Made by a program: the position numbers and the translations under genes. The notes under the pieces were generated by a model. That model had not been told where the DNA came from. It was given only the letters and a program-made list of their open reading frames with translations, and made no database searches. 64,000 nt of DNA from Chrysomallon squamiferum (taxonomy: Eukaryota > Mollusca > Gastropoda > Neomphalida > Peltospiridae): the NCBI GenBank assembly GCA_012295275.1, contig CM022668.1, positions 5,539,989 to 5,603,988 on the forward strand. The letters are read 5' to 3'. How positions within the stretch are numbered: the first letter of the stretch is position 1; every line of letters begins with the position of its first letter. Below are positions 1-14,384 of the stretch, one piece after another.

Positions 1-514
1 ACCGCTGACGTTGTCGCCTGTTAGGACGACGTCATCCGTGTAAAGATATCTGTGTAAAAGAAGTAGAGTAATGCTTCAAAACGTGAGATAATTAAGTGAG
101 ATTAATTAATTAGAAAATAATTAGATTACTAACAAAAACTGTATTGTTATCAACGTTCGTGTCTGTATGTATGTCTCTCTTCCACACTGTGTTCGTACGT
201 GTGTTTCTATGCCTGTGTGTGTATCTCTGTGTGTGTGTGTGTGTGTTTTTAACATACTTTAAAAATTCTGAGAAGATTTCTGCCTCCACATCAACTATTT
301 TAATATCTGATTTTTCGCGAAGTTCTCCAGTCAACATCTGACTGAAAACTTCGCTTCGAATGATCAGAATAAATCGGTGAGCATCGACAGCAGTTTCATG
401 TTCCCCAACTAAAAATCTGACGTCCGTGAGAGTTTTTGTAAGAAAAACGTGTTCAAGGCATTCTTTCAGATTCTTCCCTGTCTGCCAACCTGAGATTGTA
501 GATGAGGTGGCCAT
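1..514 (-). CDS. BTB-BACK-PHR protein (BTBD6-like), 5' part only
   Basis: This is the N-terminal part of a BTBD6/BTBD3-like protein; the rest lies outside the window. Exon 1 (258-514, 257 nt) starts at ATG 512-514 and encodes MATSSTISGW followed by the BTB core (motifs DVRFLVGE, VDAHRFILIIRSEVF, MLTGEL). It ends at a GTATGT donor. The intron is 50-257 (208 nt) and ends in CACAG. Exon 2 (1-49) continues with YLYTDDVVLTGDNVSG. The start was chosen because the complete paralogue at 50575-52122 begins at the same place; a longer reading from 523 uses only a GTG. A pyrimidine-rich CTGTTTCTAG acceptor lies just upstream of the ATG, so an upstream untranslated exon is likely. BTB domains dimerise, and BTBD6-type proteins act as Cullin-3 substrate adaptors. 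That role is taken from the family. Seen directly: open frame, intact splice sites and close similarity to the paralogue. Confidence 0.85.
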
Positions 515-1612
515 TTTTTTCACTAGAAACAGAGGATAATAATAATAATAATAATAACGTCATGCTAAATATAATTTACAAATATTTCCGTGTACATATG
601 ACCTGTACATGGACATATTCCAATACCGAAACAAACACTTTTTATATAAAAAATTAAACCAAAATCATGTCTAAAAACCGAATACTTTCTGTTTAAGGCC
701 TCTACTACTAAACACTGGGATCAGAGATCTAAAAATAAATAAATAAATAAATAAAAGATAAGGAAAGAAAGAAAAACATCGGATAGATAAAGGATAAAAA
801 AGAAATACCTTGTGCTGGTGGTAATGATTACTATGCTGATGACGAAGACACAAAGAATAATTTTTGTTATCATTATTATTATAAACAGAGGTGTGTGGTC
901 AGTCAGGTAAGAAATATTTCACTGTTGGAGAAACGATTTTCATATCGCAATGTACTTGTGGTCATTTATAACAATTTACTTCTCGAAAAGTCAGCAAAAT
1001 TATCCGTCAGTGACAGATCTAAAAAGAAACACTAAAGAACAAGTAACATTTAAAAAAAAAAAAAAAAAAAATAAAATCCCAGGATGCGATATTTTCGAAA
1101 TAGAAAACAATTTGAAATACCTTCAAATTAAACTTGCTGATGGACAATTTATTTAAGCGAGTATTTTCTCTCTGTCGACTCAACTGCTATAGATCACCGC
1201 TATCACCGATCTAAGAATAAATGAATTAAAATTAAAATAAAATGAAACGAAATGAAATAAAGTAAGCAATAAATACCAAAATATATCAATACGAAATAAT
1301 GCTGCTACTAGGGTAGTAACAGAAATAGTAGTACTAGTATTAAAGATATTATTACTACTACTACTATTAACAATAATAATAACAGCATACTAAAGTCAGG
1401 ATACACGTAACTTTGTTTCATTTCAGTTTAAAAAACCTCACACTTAAATAATCTATTTGTTAGAGAACAAACTCTGATATATTTACTAATAAATTAAGAA
1501 CACTGGAATAGTTAAAAATAATAAAATAAAAATATCATAGACTTTCAATATGGCCGACTTGTTTTATTTCTGCTTTGTGTACTTTTAGTTCTCAAAATCC
1601 TCCACTGATAAA

Positions 1613-1628
1613 CACGCGAGTGACGTCA
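1613..1628. promoter_or_regulatory. CRE-like site with E-box-like neighbour, upstream of BTB gene 1
   Basis: CACGCG is followed two bases later by a perfect TGACGTCA (1621-1628). The arrangement is kept at 53166-53181 and, with a true CACGTG, at 4863-4878. TGACGTCA is the palindrome bound by CREB/ATF bZIP factors. A role is only inferred, because the copies are related by duplication. Confidence 0.35.
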
Positions 1629-2040
1629 GATATTTTACACGTCATCAAGTGCAGAGGCGGGCAGAGGTGAGGGCCGAAGGGGCTCTGGCACCGGAAATCC
1701 AGATTTATATTTAAATCGAATAAAGTGTTTATTTTATGTTTCATCTGTTTTTACATATTCAAAATATCTTCCTTTCTCATACTATTCCTCAGTACTAGGC
1801 CTTGTACTTGAATCTTTGGGAATTACAATCAAGGAGTTGGCCCCGGGCTTCAGCAGACCTCAACACGACACTGATCAAGTGTCACGTTGTTAGGTTTCAA
1901 TGTCAGATTAAAATAAGGAAATCGTGGTACCTGATATATGTATACTCATCTTATATAAATCTTCTTTAAAACTGATTACAACAATTGAATAGATTAAGTA
2001 CTATTAAATTGCATTGTTTATACGTAAGTTATGAAATCTG

Positions 2041-2041
<1 letters not shown>

Positions 2042-2101
<60 letters not shown>
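2042..2101. repeat. (AAT)n microsatellite
   Basis: Twenty uninterrupted triplets inside the left BTB upstream block. The matching site in the right block (53590-53615) has only about eight. Confidence 0.95.
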
Positions 2102-2599
2102 GAAACAACAGCAACAACAACAACAATAATAATAAGAAAGAAATTTTACAGTACACTAAATATAAGTGTACACATTGTATTTCTCTGACGATGCTTGCAT
2201 GACCAGTATATCAAGTTAAGCTAACACGTGACGTTTGTTTGTAATGTAGCTCAGATAAATGTCACTGCTGTATGAAAACACAAAGATAAACTCGGGTGTT
2301 ATTTACAACGATCTGACAAATTCATTGTTAAAAAACTCTCTGCCCATAAGTGTAGAAATTAACCGTGAAAATATAAAATTATTTACATTTGTCATTATTT
2401 CAATAAAGACGATATAGACAATCCAACTATTTCCAGTAAACAGAAAAATCTAACAAACTCGTAAATAGAAAATAATACTATTATATGAGATAATATTATC
2501 ACAACTTATATTGGCACGTACCATATCTTTAAAACGCCTCACGCTGTAATACTGTTTATTATATGTATAGCAATAGCAGTATATCAATAATACAATAAT

Positions 2600-2646
2600 A
2601 AATTAAATTAAATTAAATTAAATTAAATTAAATTAAATTAAATTAA
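2600..2646. repeat. (AAATT)n pentanucleotide repeat
   Basis: About nine perfect 5-base units. The right block at 54130 has only one or two, so this expanded after the duplication. Confidence 0.95.
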
Positions 2647-4862
2647 CACAATATAAAATACATTGTAGTTTCAAAACAGATACTTACCTGAAAAATTTCT
2701 GATCGAGAATTTGTTAGAAACGAGTAATTTCTTTTTAACTCTACTATTGATCACAGAGATCAGAGAACAGGGATCTATAAATAAATAAATAAACAAAATG
2801 ATATAAAGTAAAACGAAGTAATCAAATAGAGCATAAACTGCAAACGACACATTGAACTCTACAGATACCGGACCAATTATCTGGCGTCCTGAAATCCCGA
2901 AAGACCAGAAAACCAGAACTTTTTCCCAACGTAAATTTCATACTTTGCGCGCATCGGATTTTGTCCTCACCAGACCGTAACTGCTCTTTCAAGCCGCGTG
3001 CTGTTCATTCACTCGCCGCATTGTTTACGTGTCGAGTCGCCACAGTTGTGTTTCGTCAATTTTTTTTTTCTTTCTTTTTTTTTTAAATTGTAAAATATTT
3101 ATGCCTAAGTATTTACGAATTTAGATCCCTTGGCACGAGAAAACCGGAAGATCCAGAATGCCTCAGGCCCCAAGGTGTCCCGATAATTGGTCCGGTACCT
3201 GTATTTAGGTGATAGTATTACAACTACTGCTACTGCAACTGCTACTGCTACTACTAACAGAATAATAATTATTATTATTATAATGACGACACCATTATTA
3301 TTTGTATTTCTTCTTAGGATTTTATTATTTTATTAGTTGTTGTTGTTATTAAATATTCTTCGATATTTCCCATAAACCAGTGTGTTATCTTTAAAAAAGA
3401 AAAAACAAAAAACAAAAAAGAAGAAAATTCACACAAAAAATGTATAGCTTTGACAAAATAGATTACTAATTCAATACGTCTGGTCTGATTTAAGTAAAAG
3501 TACTAATAGTACAGCATATATTAAATTACAATAAAATACAAAATACCTTCAAATTTCAAAATGTCTGTCTGCCTAAGAAAGTACGTCCTTGCTTGTTGAG
3601 TGTTTTCCTGGAACTGACAACGTCCTGTTTGACAGGTCACTGAAATATCTTCTGTGTATCGCTGTTTACAAAGTCGTCTGCTCATAAACACGTGACTGAG
3701 ATCAGATGTCACGCCACCTTTAGCGGTAAATAAATGACATATTTTATTACATACAATGTGTCTCGTATAATGTAACTTGCTTTTGAAACCTGTTAACTAT
3801 ATATATTATTTATTTTGCCTGTAAATTATCTATCTTTATTTCCAGTGTTATATTCATGAAAAACTGATCACTAACAATTGTCTGTTTTTTAGGTCAGATA
3901 AAAATAGCGTGTTAATAGTCCTGGAGAGAAGAAACGTTATACCTAGAATCGTGAAAAGTGCAATGTAATTGTGAATCGTAAAATCATTTGTTATTTAAAT
4001 TTTTAATTTAGTTATTTTTATGTTTATTTTCTTTAAATTATTTATTTATATTTCACTTATTACATTTTATTTATTTAATAGTATTTGTTTGTTTGTTTCT
4101 TCCTTTCTTTATTCCTTTTTATTTTTTATTGTTTTTATTTCACCACATAAAATACAGTATAAAATAATACAATTATGACGGTAAACCGCAGTAGGGCCCT
4201 TAACTACACCCTAATAAGGACTCGATTTTCTGTGGTTGTTTAATTTAGAAAATTGGTCCTAACTTATTTACTACGCCACGGATTGCAATTTAAGTTATAC
4301 CTACTCGCAGATTTCTTTTTTATATTATTGTACTATTAACATGCAGTTTTTGAAAGTATCTGTAATACAGTCTAACATCTCGTAATCAACCTGTATGTAC
4401 ACTAAAGTAAGTAAATATATTGCCCATTCATTTCTACAAATATTCCTAACATTAATTAAATACGAAATTTTCTACATTTATTTACAACAAACAAATTAGT
4501 TCCAATAAACGAAATAAAAAGAAAATAGAAAATAATACAAGTATGTGACACAGTATAATTATTAAATTCTTCATACACAAGTTCCAAAAATCAGAAAGAT
4601 AACTATAATTTCGTTGTCGGACAATATATTTTCAAGTCAGGCTGTACGTAATGTTCTTCAACTCAATTTGAAAAACAACACCTCACGATATAATGATATA
4701 TTTGTTAGAGAACTAACTCTGATATAAGTAAACGTAATGAAACTAAAAACAGTCGAATCGTTAAAACATAATAAAGTATAATATATCATCCATTTTCGAT
4801 ATGACCGAATTTTTTCCTTTTCCTTTGTTTACTTTTAATTATCAAAATCCTCCACTGATAAA

Positions 4863-4878
4863 CACGTGACTGACGTCA
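4863..4878. promoter_or_regulatory. E-box plus CRE-like site in orphan upstream copy
   Basis: CACGTG at 4863-4868 and TGACGTCA at 4871-4878 are followed by a second ACGTCA within 15 bases. No gene is attached to this copy. Confidence 0.3.
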
Positions 4879-5055
4879 AACATCTCTACGTCATCAAGTG
4901 TCACTGTACTGGGTTTGAATCTCAGATTAAAATAAACAAATCATGTTACGAGACATGTACACTCATCTTACAAGCATTTTTCCTTAAAGTAGATTACATT
5001 ATTTTTGTGTAGTCCTATTATATTGCATTGTATATATCTGTGTTATAAAACGTCC

Positions 5056-5090
<35 letters not shown>
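5056..5090. repeat. (AAT)n microsatellite
   Basis: About 11 triplets in the orphan upstream copy, at the place equivalent to the (AAT)n at 2042. Confidence 0.95.
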
Positions 5091-5091
<1 letters not shown>

Positions 5092-5799
5092 TTTGAAAAA
5101 CTACGAAAAACAAATGTAACTATTAATTTAAACCGATATCGGTGTCAAACTGGACAATTTCTTAGAAACGATTACATTTTGTTTATTGATTCTATTATAA
5201 ATCAGTGATGTTAGATATAAATAAATAAGTAAAATAAAATAAAACGAAATAAATACATAAAACATAATAAAATTAAATAAAGTAAACAAATAGACAAAAA
5301 TATGCATAAGATGCAGCTAGCACATATAACTATGTCAGAATGATGATGAAGAATATGACGATGATGATGATGATGATGATGACGATAACTGAATTAGTTT
5401 AACACTACTACTACTACTAATACTGTTACAACAACTACTGCGTCCGCTCCTGACAAATAAACAATTATACATTGATGAACAAACCGACACTGAAATAATC
5501 GTTTACGTTGTACCGACTCATTTAACAACTTTCACACAGTAATCTATAGCAATGCTAAATAGTACACAGGATTAATTGTGGCTGATTACTTTAAACAAAC
5601 TAACATGTTAAGAAAATATCAAACACCTTCAAATGCCTTCACATTTCAAAATGGCTGTCTTCTTGTGTCAAACACGTCCTTGTCTCTGAGTCGTTTAGCT
5701 GGAACTGAACACTTATTTTTTGTTGTTAGCAACCGTCTGCTCAGAAAACGTGACTGAAATCAAATGTCGTACAAGTCCCTCTGCAAGGGTAAGACCGCT

Positions 5800-7099
5800 G
5801 TATTATGTTTTCTATTCAAATGTATTTAGCAATTCAACTAACAGGTCTTTCTGTTGACGAAACACAGAAAGAGATCTATTCATCGTAATTCATAACACGT
5901 TTCAATAACGGTTATTGCTGTACTTGGCGGTGGTCGTAATTCCCCGAGAAGAACAAATTTGTAACGAAAGAAATGTCTCTTCATTTATGTAAAAATACAT
6001 TTCTTGAGAATGGGAACGTGATTCTGTAAGATAATTTGATGACTGACGTAATAAGTCTCATATTTTTAAACATCTAAAAGTTTATTAAGCCTAATTAAAC
6101 ATCTAAACGCGTATTTGTATTTTATGAGTTCAACAAATTTATATCATCTAACAATAGTGAAATTGATATCATTTGTCATTTTACATTAATACTATATCAT
6201 TTAAATTATTACTTATTCATATTAAGAAATACTGATGACAAATTCTGATAATTGTAAGACATTTTCAATTCCGATTCTGTTTACAAAATAATTAATTTTA
6301 AAATTCAAATTCAAAATATAGTCAATAAATGAAAAATAATAGCTGAACACCCAAAAATGTATACACTTTTTATTTCTTTTTAATCCCTGGTTCATGAGTT
6401 ACTGGAAAACAGATGGCTCCCAAAATACCTGCATTATATAAAACACGCTTTATCAGGAAGCAACTAATACACACTGATCAAGGTCTAGTTGGCGGTCCTA
6501 TAAACAAAACACATTTAACTATAATGGATTCAAGTATTCACAAAAAATGTAAGTCCTTACCGTTTAGATGAAAAATAATAATTTATTATGGGTTTTCGAG
6601 GTCGTGATTCAGCATTAATTTCCACCATATTAGAGAGAGCACCACATTCGAGCAGTATTGCAAATCACTAGACGTTCTCAATGAAATTTACAGTACTTTG
6701 ACTAAACTTCTGTGCATTCATTACTACAGACTATTATAAGAGTTCGTGTGAAGATAAATATAGTAATCAGAGTACTACGTACGTTGTACTATTTCTCGAT
6801 TGTATCGAAGCAAATGGAACTCTTAAACATATTCGAAATAACTACAACACATCGGTCAGTCTGTCACGTGTGCATCAGTAAGAGTGATAATGTTTGTATG
6901 TTTGCCATCGCAGTCGAAAGCAATTGCAAAAGCTTTTCATATACTGGTTTGAATGGGTTATAGATCAAAACGAAAATTCAATAAGAAGGAAGGATCTTAT
7001 TGTAATGCTTTTGAAGCAGTCTGGTTCGATGTTAAAATAGTACAGATAAAGAGAGCGCTACAGGTGGGAGAAATGGTGTAGAAAACAGGTCATGGCAGA
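5800..7099. other. Intergenic, nothing recognised
   Basis: AT-rich sequence. A short open frame at 6712-6963 has no recognisable domain and no splice support. Confidence 0.45.
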
Positions 7100-7600
7100 C
7101 ATAATGAGGGTTGTAAGATGAGGGCAAAAGAGGGTTCATAGTGTGTTGAGTTAGTTTAATGAGTGTTTCAAAATGGTTTCTCTTTCAGTATCAAATTCCA
7201 CATATTTCAGAGATTGGTGAGTTGTAGAGGGTAGTGTTAATTCAGGATGGTTTTCAAACAGGATATTATTCATACATGAAAATATTTGAGGAATTACTAA
7301 TTTTATCTTTATATTTAACCTTAAACCAATACTAATACTATCCCCGAATTAACTCTAAATACAAGAACGTTTCTGATATTACTTATCTGAATGTTAGCTC
7401 TACATCTGTGCACCTAAGCCTGTGATTAAGTTTATGATTAATTTCCCTCACTGTCTGTCCATAGCCTAAACCCTAATCCTAACACCTCCCCCACTATCAC
7501 CCTAGACTTAATACTATCCTAACACATTTCTTAACATAATCCAACCATAACCCTGTACCCAATCAGTTTGGACAGAAAATATAAATAAATAAATAAATAA
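7100..7600. repeat. Repeat homologous to 22740-23200
   Basis: The two segments share GAGGGTTGTAAGA, CAGGATATTATTCATACATG, CCTTAAACCAATACTAAT, CGTTTCTGATATTACTTA and the run of C-rich words CTATCACCCTA. Both end in (AAAT)n. No coding content is seen. Confidence 0.6.
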
Positions 7601-9394
7601 ATAATGTTATTAATAATAATAATAACAATAGTTATGACAATAACAATAAAATGAAAATATAATATAATATATATAAGTTATAAAAAATAAAATAAACTAT
7701 TTTCATAAATCTAACTGGTGAATGTATGAACGAATGATTGAAACTTGAGTCAAAGAATAAGAAATCAACTGATTGAAAATTAAAAAAAATCAATTAAATC
7801 ATAGTATAAAATTTGTTTCGTATTATTCTTGTATTCCATCCAAATAAATTTTATTGTGTCGTAGAAAAATAAAATTAAACTTCGTTACATTTTGTTTTAT
7901 CATCTAAACAGTTTTCACATCTATTGTTAGGTACATTACATTCCATACCACGATTTTTACACACTATTCTTTCGTAGTGACCTTAGAGTCTCCAAGAAGA
8001 GTTGAACCAACGACCTGTTTGTTTTTCAGTTCAGCAATGGCTGCATAACTGATGTATGAAAAATCTGTTTTCAACTGTCTTTAAAAAGGTATGTATAAAA
8101 TATTGTTTACTTCTAAACTGTAGAGCAGTGAGAATAGTTTTCTCCTGTGAGTAAAATAACTATGGGTTTCAAGATTAATATTTGTCATAATACAAGTGTT
8201 AAGAAATGTTTTACAATATCAAAGCAATTCATGTCGAATATTACAATTTATTGGACACGCAGACACAGCGTGTCTTGGGAGAGAGACCCTTTTAATTTAT
8301 ATCAAAAACAGAATACAATGACGACTACCTTCATTTTATATGTAATGAGTGAAGAAAACAAAGTGTTATGTAAATAAATGATTCATGTTAAGAATAGAAG
8401 CTGTGGCGCGTATTCAGAGAGAGAGTTAAAACTTGTATTTTTACACTGCTCAGTTTTTCTGTTCATTCTACCTGACTGAACCACAGGTCAGTCGAGAAAG
8501 TCGTATTTTTAACAGTTGTAGCGTTTATACAAGAACAGTTGTGTTTAACAGAGACGAGTATTTCAGTGTGTGTCCGACTGCTTATATAATAGCACACAAG
8601 ATAATTTAAAATAATAACAATAATAATAATAAATAAAGAGAAACTCCTATTTTTCGCTGTGTCTTCGCTTCATTAGGTTATATTATTCTCATTGTGTTAA
8701 TCATTTGTTTTATTATTTCATTATTTCATTGATAAAAAAATAGTAAGAATAATAATAATAATAATAATATTAATAATAATAATAATAAAATAATGATTCA
8801 AAGTTGTAAAATTAATATAACGTCACAGAAGACTTCTCCATATCGTGATATTACTTTCATTCTGCTAAGGCAGGAACAAATTAGCATAGATTAACACAAA
8901 TTTAACTCTGGTAGGTTACCGCCAGGTGTCGTGGGAAGAAATAATAGTGGGAAAGTTAAAATGTCGTTCTGATCTCGAGTATATAGCACATCTTATTTTA
9001 GAAAATAAAGGTAATAAATGAAAATGTCAAGCTTCATAAAAGATTGTGTTATAAAAGTTCTGTTCACATTTAGGTGATCTTAGATCTCGGGTTGAAAAGT
9101 AGAGAATACTTGTTAAGAAGTTCTCACAGACAAACAAACAGTAATTCTGATATTCAAGACAACAAAGTTGTCCGCTCACTTGAACAAACAGAACAAAAAC
9201 CCAGATTATTTGACTGTGAGGATCTGATAAATTAAACAGCGACCGTTATATTAGATTCTAAACGTCTAAGAACTCATTATTAATATATATATATATATAT
9301 AGACACACACAAATATATACATACATCCATATCAATTCAAAACGAAGCCTGTTGTGAATTTTGGAGGGTAATGTTCTGTTTACTAACATAACTA

Positions 9395-9395
<1 letters not shown>
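7601..9395. other. Intergenic with scattered microsatellites
   Basis: (AAT) and (AATAAT) clusters lie near 7610-7650 and 8750-8790. The frame at 8147-8377 shows no recognisable domain. Confidence 0.45.

Positions 9396-9466
<71 letters not shown>
9396..9466. repeat. (GT)n(GA)n compound microsatellite
   Basis: About 50 bases of GT are followed by 21 of GA, flanked by AT-dinucleotide runs on both sides. Confidence 0.95.
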
Positions 9467-9467
<1 letters not shown>

Positions 9468-9609
9468 AAAAATATATATATATATATCTGTGTTCTGTGT
9501 TTTCCTCTTCATCTTACATTATTTGGTGGATTATTTGCTGCATTACTTGTTGAGTGGTTATGTTTATATAATATTTATGTAATATTCACAAAAAGTGTTT
9601 GTATTATTA

Positions 9610-11040
<1,431 letters not shown>

Positions 11041-11687
11041 TTCACAAGAAAATATTACTATTATTATTATTATTATTATTATATGTATTGTTTTTTTCAT
11101 TCGTACAGTTTGAAATACATGATACTCGTCAGATCAGTATTCATGTTTTAACAAGATTTATTTTTGCCGGGGTAAAATGTGTTATTCTACACTGTTCATG
11201 TTCAAACCAGTTGTTGTGTCTTATTGAAATACTGTTACAGACTGTGACACTGAATTTATAAAATTAATTAACAAAGTGTAAAGGTAGCGCTTTTGTTTTA
11301 AGAAATGTATATTTATTTTTGGCAACGTGTTAAATTAAAATACTTAGAAAATAATTATGTATAATTTTGAATGTATTAGTGTTACTGACATAATAGTTAA
11401 TCTTTGGTTCTCAAAATGTGGTACAGAAACAGATTACAAAGTAGCTGAATTTCTAACAATCCTTGACATATAATAATTAAGTGTTAGATTCGGAAATAAA
11501 TATAATTTATCAACTGACAATAAAAACATTTACTGAAATAGATCAGTTGCGCAGTTTAAATTTATGTTACAGTATTTTCTATTTGCAATTTGGGTTGCAC
11601 GTTTTCTGTGTTGTTTTTGGGGGGTTTTTTTGGTTTTTTTTTAATTATTTTAACTTACAGGTTATTTCTCTAGTGTGCCTCAAGCCG

Positions 11688-11709
11688 TTATTATTATTAC
11701 TATTATTAT

Positions 11710-11765
<56 letters not shown>
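11688..11765. repeat. (ATT)n(ACT)n(GCT)n compound microsatellite
   Basis: Triplets step from TTA to CTA to CTG within the M1 trinucleotide site. Confidence 0.95.
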
Positions 11766-13217
11766 GAGGCATTGTATCAAAAGTTCTGTTCGGAAATAAG
11801 AAGGTTGTTCTTTGACCCCCTCTATCATTAATCCGAAAAAACAACAAACCGCAATGACTGATATCTCAGAAACATGACTAGGTACTAAAATACTAAGATA
11901 CTAAGATACCTCACAGGACATCCCTAGACACCTGTTGTAAATCGCGGAGTTATAATTAATGTTTCGCATTTTGTTTGCTGTGTACGCTCTTAGCTAGTAT
12001 GAGCAAGGGACTGATTCACAGTAATCAGAGAGGAGGGGAACAGGGCCGGTACTGAGACTTCAGTGTTTTTAGCATGACTAAGGAAACCATATATCTCTGT
12101 TACATTTTGTATTATTTTGTTTGTTTATTTATTTATTTATTTATTTTAACATATGTTCGATTTCATTTCATTTTCTAACACTTCGTAACCTATAAGCAGA
12201 CATATATGATGTTTGCTAAAAATAAATATCGTGACACATCTTTCTAAAAAGTTTACAATACAAATCCTTTCACACACAAATACACACACATAGACACACA
12301 TAGACAGAACACACACGAGTTTTAATGTAACAAGTATAGTAACCAGAACTTCCATAATATATATATGTGAGTGTGTGTTTGTGTGTGTGTATATATTCCG
12401 TCTGATTGATACGTGCACACAACGAAAATAGATGTTACACATCACTACACAAATAAAGTATGTACTTATTATTGTGATATATTGATTTTATGTTGATAAT
12501 AAGTAAAGAAAAACATAGAAATAAAGAAATAAATAAATAAAGAATGACTATAGAACCGAAAGCAATAAAATTGGTAGGTTAAAATAAAGAATACAAAAGA
12601 AATAAAAGAAAACAAAAAAAAAAAAAAAAAAAAAAACGTTGCAGTTAGTTTAAACATGAGACTGATTCACAGCGATCTAGAAGGCTGGTGACAGGGCCGG
12701 TACTGAGATTTGTAGAAATTAATGGTGAGAAATAAAATTCAGATAGATGGACACACATACTGTTTGTCTGTGTGTCAATCTATCAGAGATCGAACAGCAA
12801 CACTGAACACATTATAATATTAAATACCTTGACAATTTCTTAGATAGGAAAATAGTATCAATGAAATAGTTATTAAAATAATTTTACATAACTTTTCTGC
12901 TGCCATGATGTCACTGAATGACATCACGTAATGTGAAAGTTATCGAAAGTTTTCTGACAAAACTGTAAACTATGACCGGTTACATATTTAATTAAATAGA
13001 TAATGAACTTTATACCTATACTATTATTACTGTTATTACTGTTACTGCCAATACGATATAATTTACTTATTAATGAATGTATTTTATTCCAAATATATTG
13101 CAAATGTTTTTATATGCTTATCTATTTATTTATTTCATTAGAAACCAAAAATAGAAATATATATATATATATATATTCTGTGGTGTGTAGATTTTTGTTT
13201 AGTTTTTGTCTCCACTT

Positions 13218-13356
<139 letters not shown>

Positions 13357-13791
13357 ATGACGTGTTGACCATGCTGAAATAACAACTGATTTCCTTTCCC
13401 TTTCCGTAAACCTTTGAATCATTTCCCAATTTTTAGATATATAAACGCACAGAAAGAATAAAATATATATATAGCTACATAATATTCATAAAGTATTATT
13501 ATTATTAGTAGTAGTAGTAGTAGTAATAGTAGCAATAGTAGTAGTAGTAGTATCATTATTTATGTATTGTTTTTCATTCGTACAACTAAAAATCCACGAT
13601 TCTCGCCAGTTCAGTGCTCAAGTTTAAACAAGATTTATTTTTGGCGAGGTGAAGTGTATTATTTTACACCGTCCATGTACAAACCTGTTGTTGTGTCTGT
13701 TATTAGTGTATTAATACAGACTGACAGTGAATTTAGAAAATAAATTAGTTATATATAACAGAGTATAAACATAGCGCCTTCGTTTCAACAA

Positions 13792-13840
<49 letters not shown>

Positions 13841-13841
13841 T
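13792..13841. repeat. (AAT)n microsatellite
   Basis: About 16 triplets inside M1 of unit 3. The same site in other units ranges from none to 60 bases. Confidence 0.95.
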
Positions 13842-14293
13842 TAAAATACAAAATCATTCGCAGTGTGTTAAATTAAAATACTTACAAAACAGTTATATAT
13901 AATTTTCAAGGCACTAGTTTTACTCACATAATATCTAAACGTTTCGTCTTAAAATGTGGTACGCAAACGGATTACAAAGTATCTGTTTTTCTAAAAATAC
14001 TTGATATATAATAATCAAGTGTTAGACTGGAAAATAAATTTAATTTGTCGACAGAGAATAAAAAACAAACATTTACTGAATTGGAACAGATGCAGTTAGA
14101 GTTTATTTTATGTTAGTTTCTATTTATAATTTGTGTTCTACTTTCTTATCTTCTTCTCCTTGTTTTCACCATAATAATTATTTGTGTAGTGTGCCTCAAG
14201 CTTTACTATTATTATCGTTTTTCTGTTGTTCCTGATACTGTTCTCACTGTTATTATTTTTATATTTCTTTATTGTTATTATTAGTGATGTAAT

Positions 14294-14323
14294 TGTTATT
14301 GTTATTGTTGTTGTTGTTGTTAC

Positions 14324-14354
<31 letters not shown>

Positions 14355-14384
14355 GTTGTTATTATTATTATTATTATTGTTACT
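14294..14384. repeat. (ATT)n/(GTT)n microsatellite
   Basis: Mixed ATT and GTT triplets at the M1 3' trinucleotide site of unit 3. Confidence 0.9.

Larger units (their letters stand above)
1..4165 (-). repeat. Segmental duplication, left copy (BTB 5' exon plus upstream region)
   Basis: This block aligns in order with 51577-55790. It includes exon 1, the small intron and the upstream intergenic sequence as far as the shared stretch TTTATTTCACCACATAAAAT at about 4136. Landmarks shared by both copies include GTGAGGGCCGAAG (1668 and 53221), the CRE-like TGACGTCA (1621 and 53174) and GATAATTGGTCCGGTACCTG (about 3181 and 54692). Microsatellites and small insertions differ between copies. Confidence 0.85.
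4600..5800 (-). repeat. Orphan third copy of the BTB upstream region
   Basis: Positions 4636-5060 correspond to about 1395-2045 of the left block: TTTGTTAGAGAAC, CCTCCACTGATAAACACG, TGACGTCA and CATCAAGTGTCAC. Positions 5140-5180 resemble 2690-2730. Positions 5615-5790 resemble 3530-3720 (CACATTTCAAAATGGCTGTC, CGTGACTGAAATCAAATGTC). No BTB coding sequence accompanies it. Confidence 0.65.

Noticed and set aside
110-257. Extension of BTB exon 1 reading through the donor (KNTHTHTQRYTHRH...)
   Set aside because: It is the translation of the intron, including a (GT)n tract. The paralogue shows the conserved GTATGT donor and the continuation into exon 2.
3521-3712. Small protein shared by duplicated blocks (MSRRLCKQRYTEDISV..., also at 55008-55244)
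   Set aside because: Nearly all differences between the two copies change the residue, and the third copy at 23754-23936 has the frame destroyed. It behaves as noncoding DNA.
6712-6963. 83-residue frame
   Set aside because: No recognisable domain, and short enough to arise by chance in this length of DNA.
7460-7560. Telomere-like CCCTAA words
   Set aside because: Only isolated words such as CCCTAATCCTAAC occur, with no regular tandem array.
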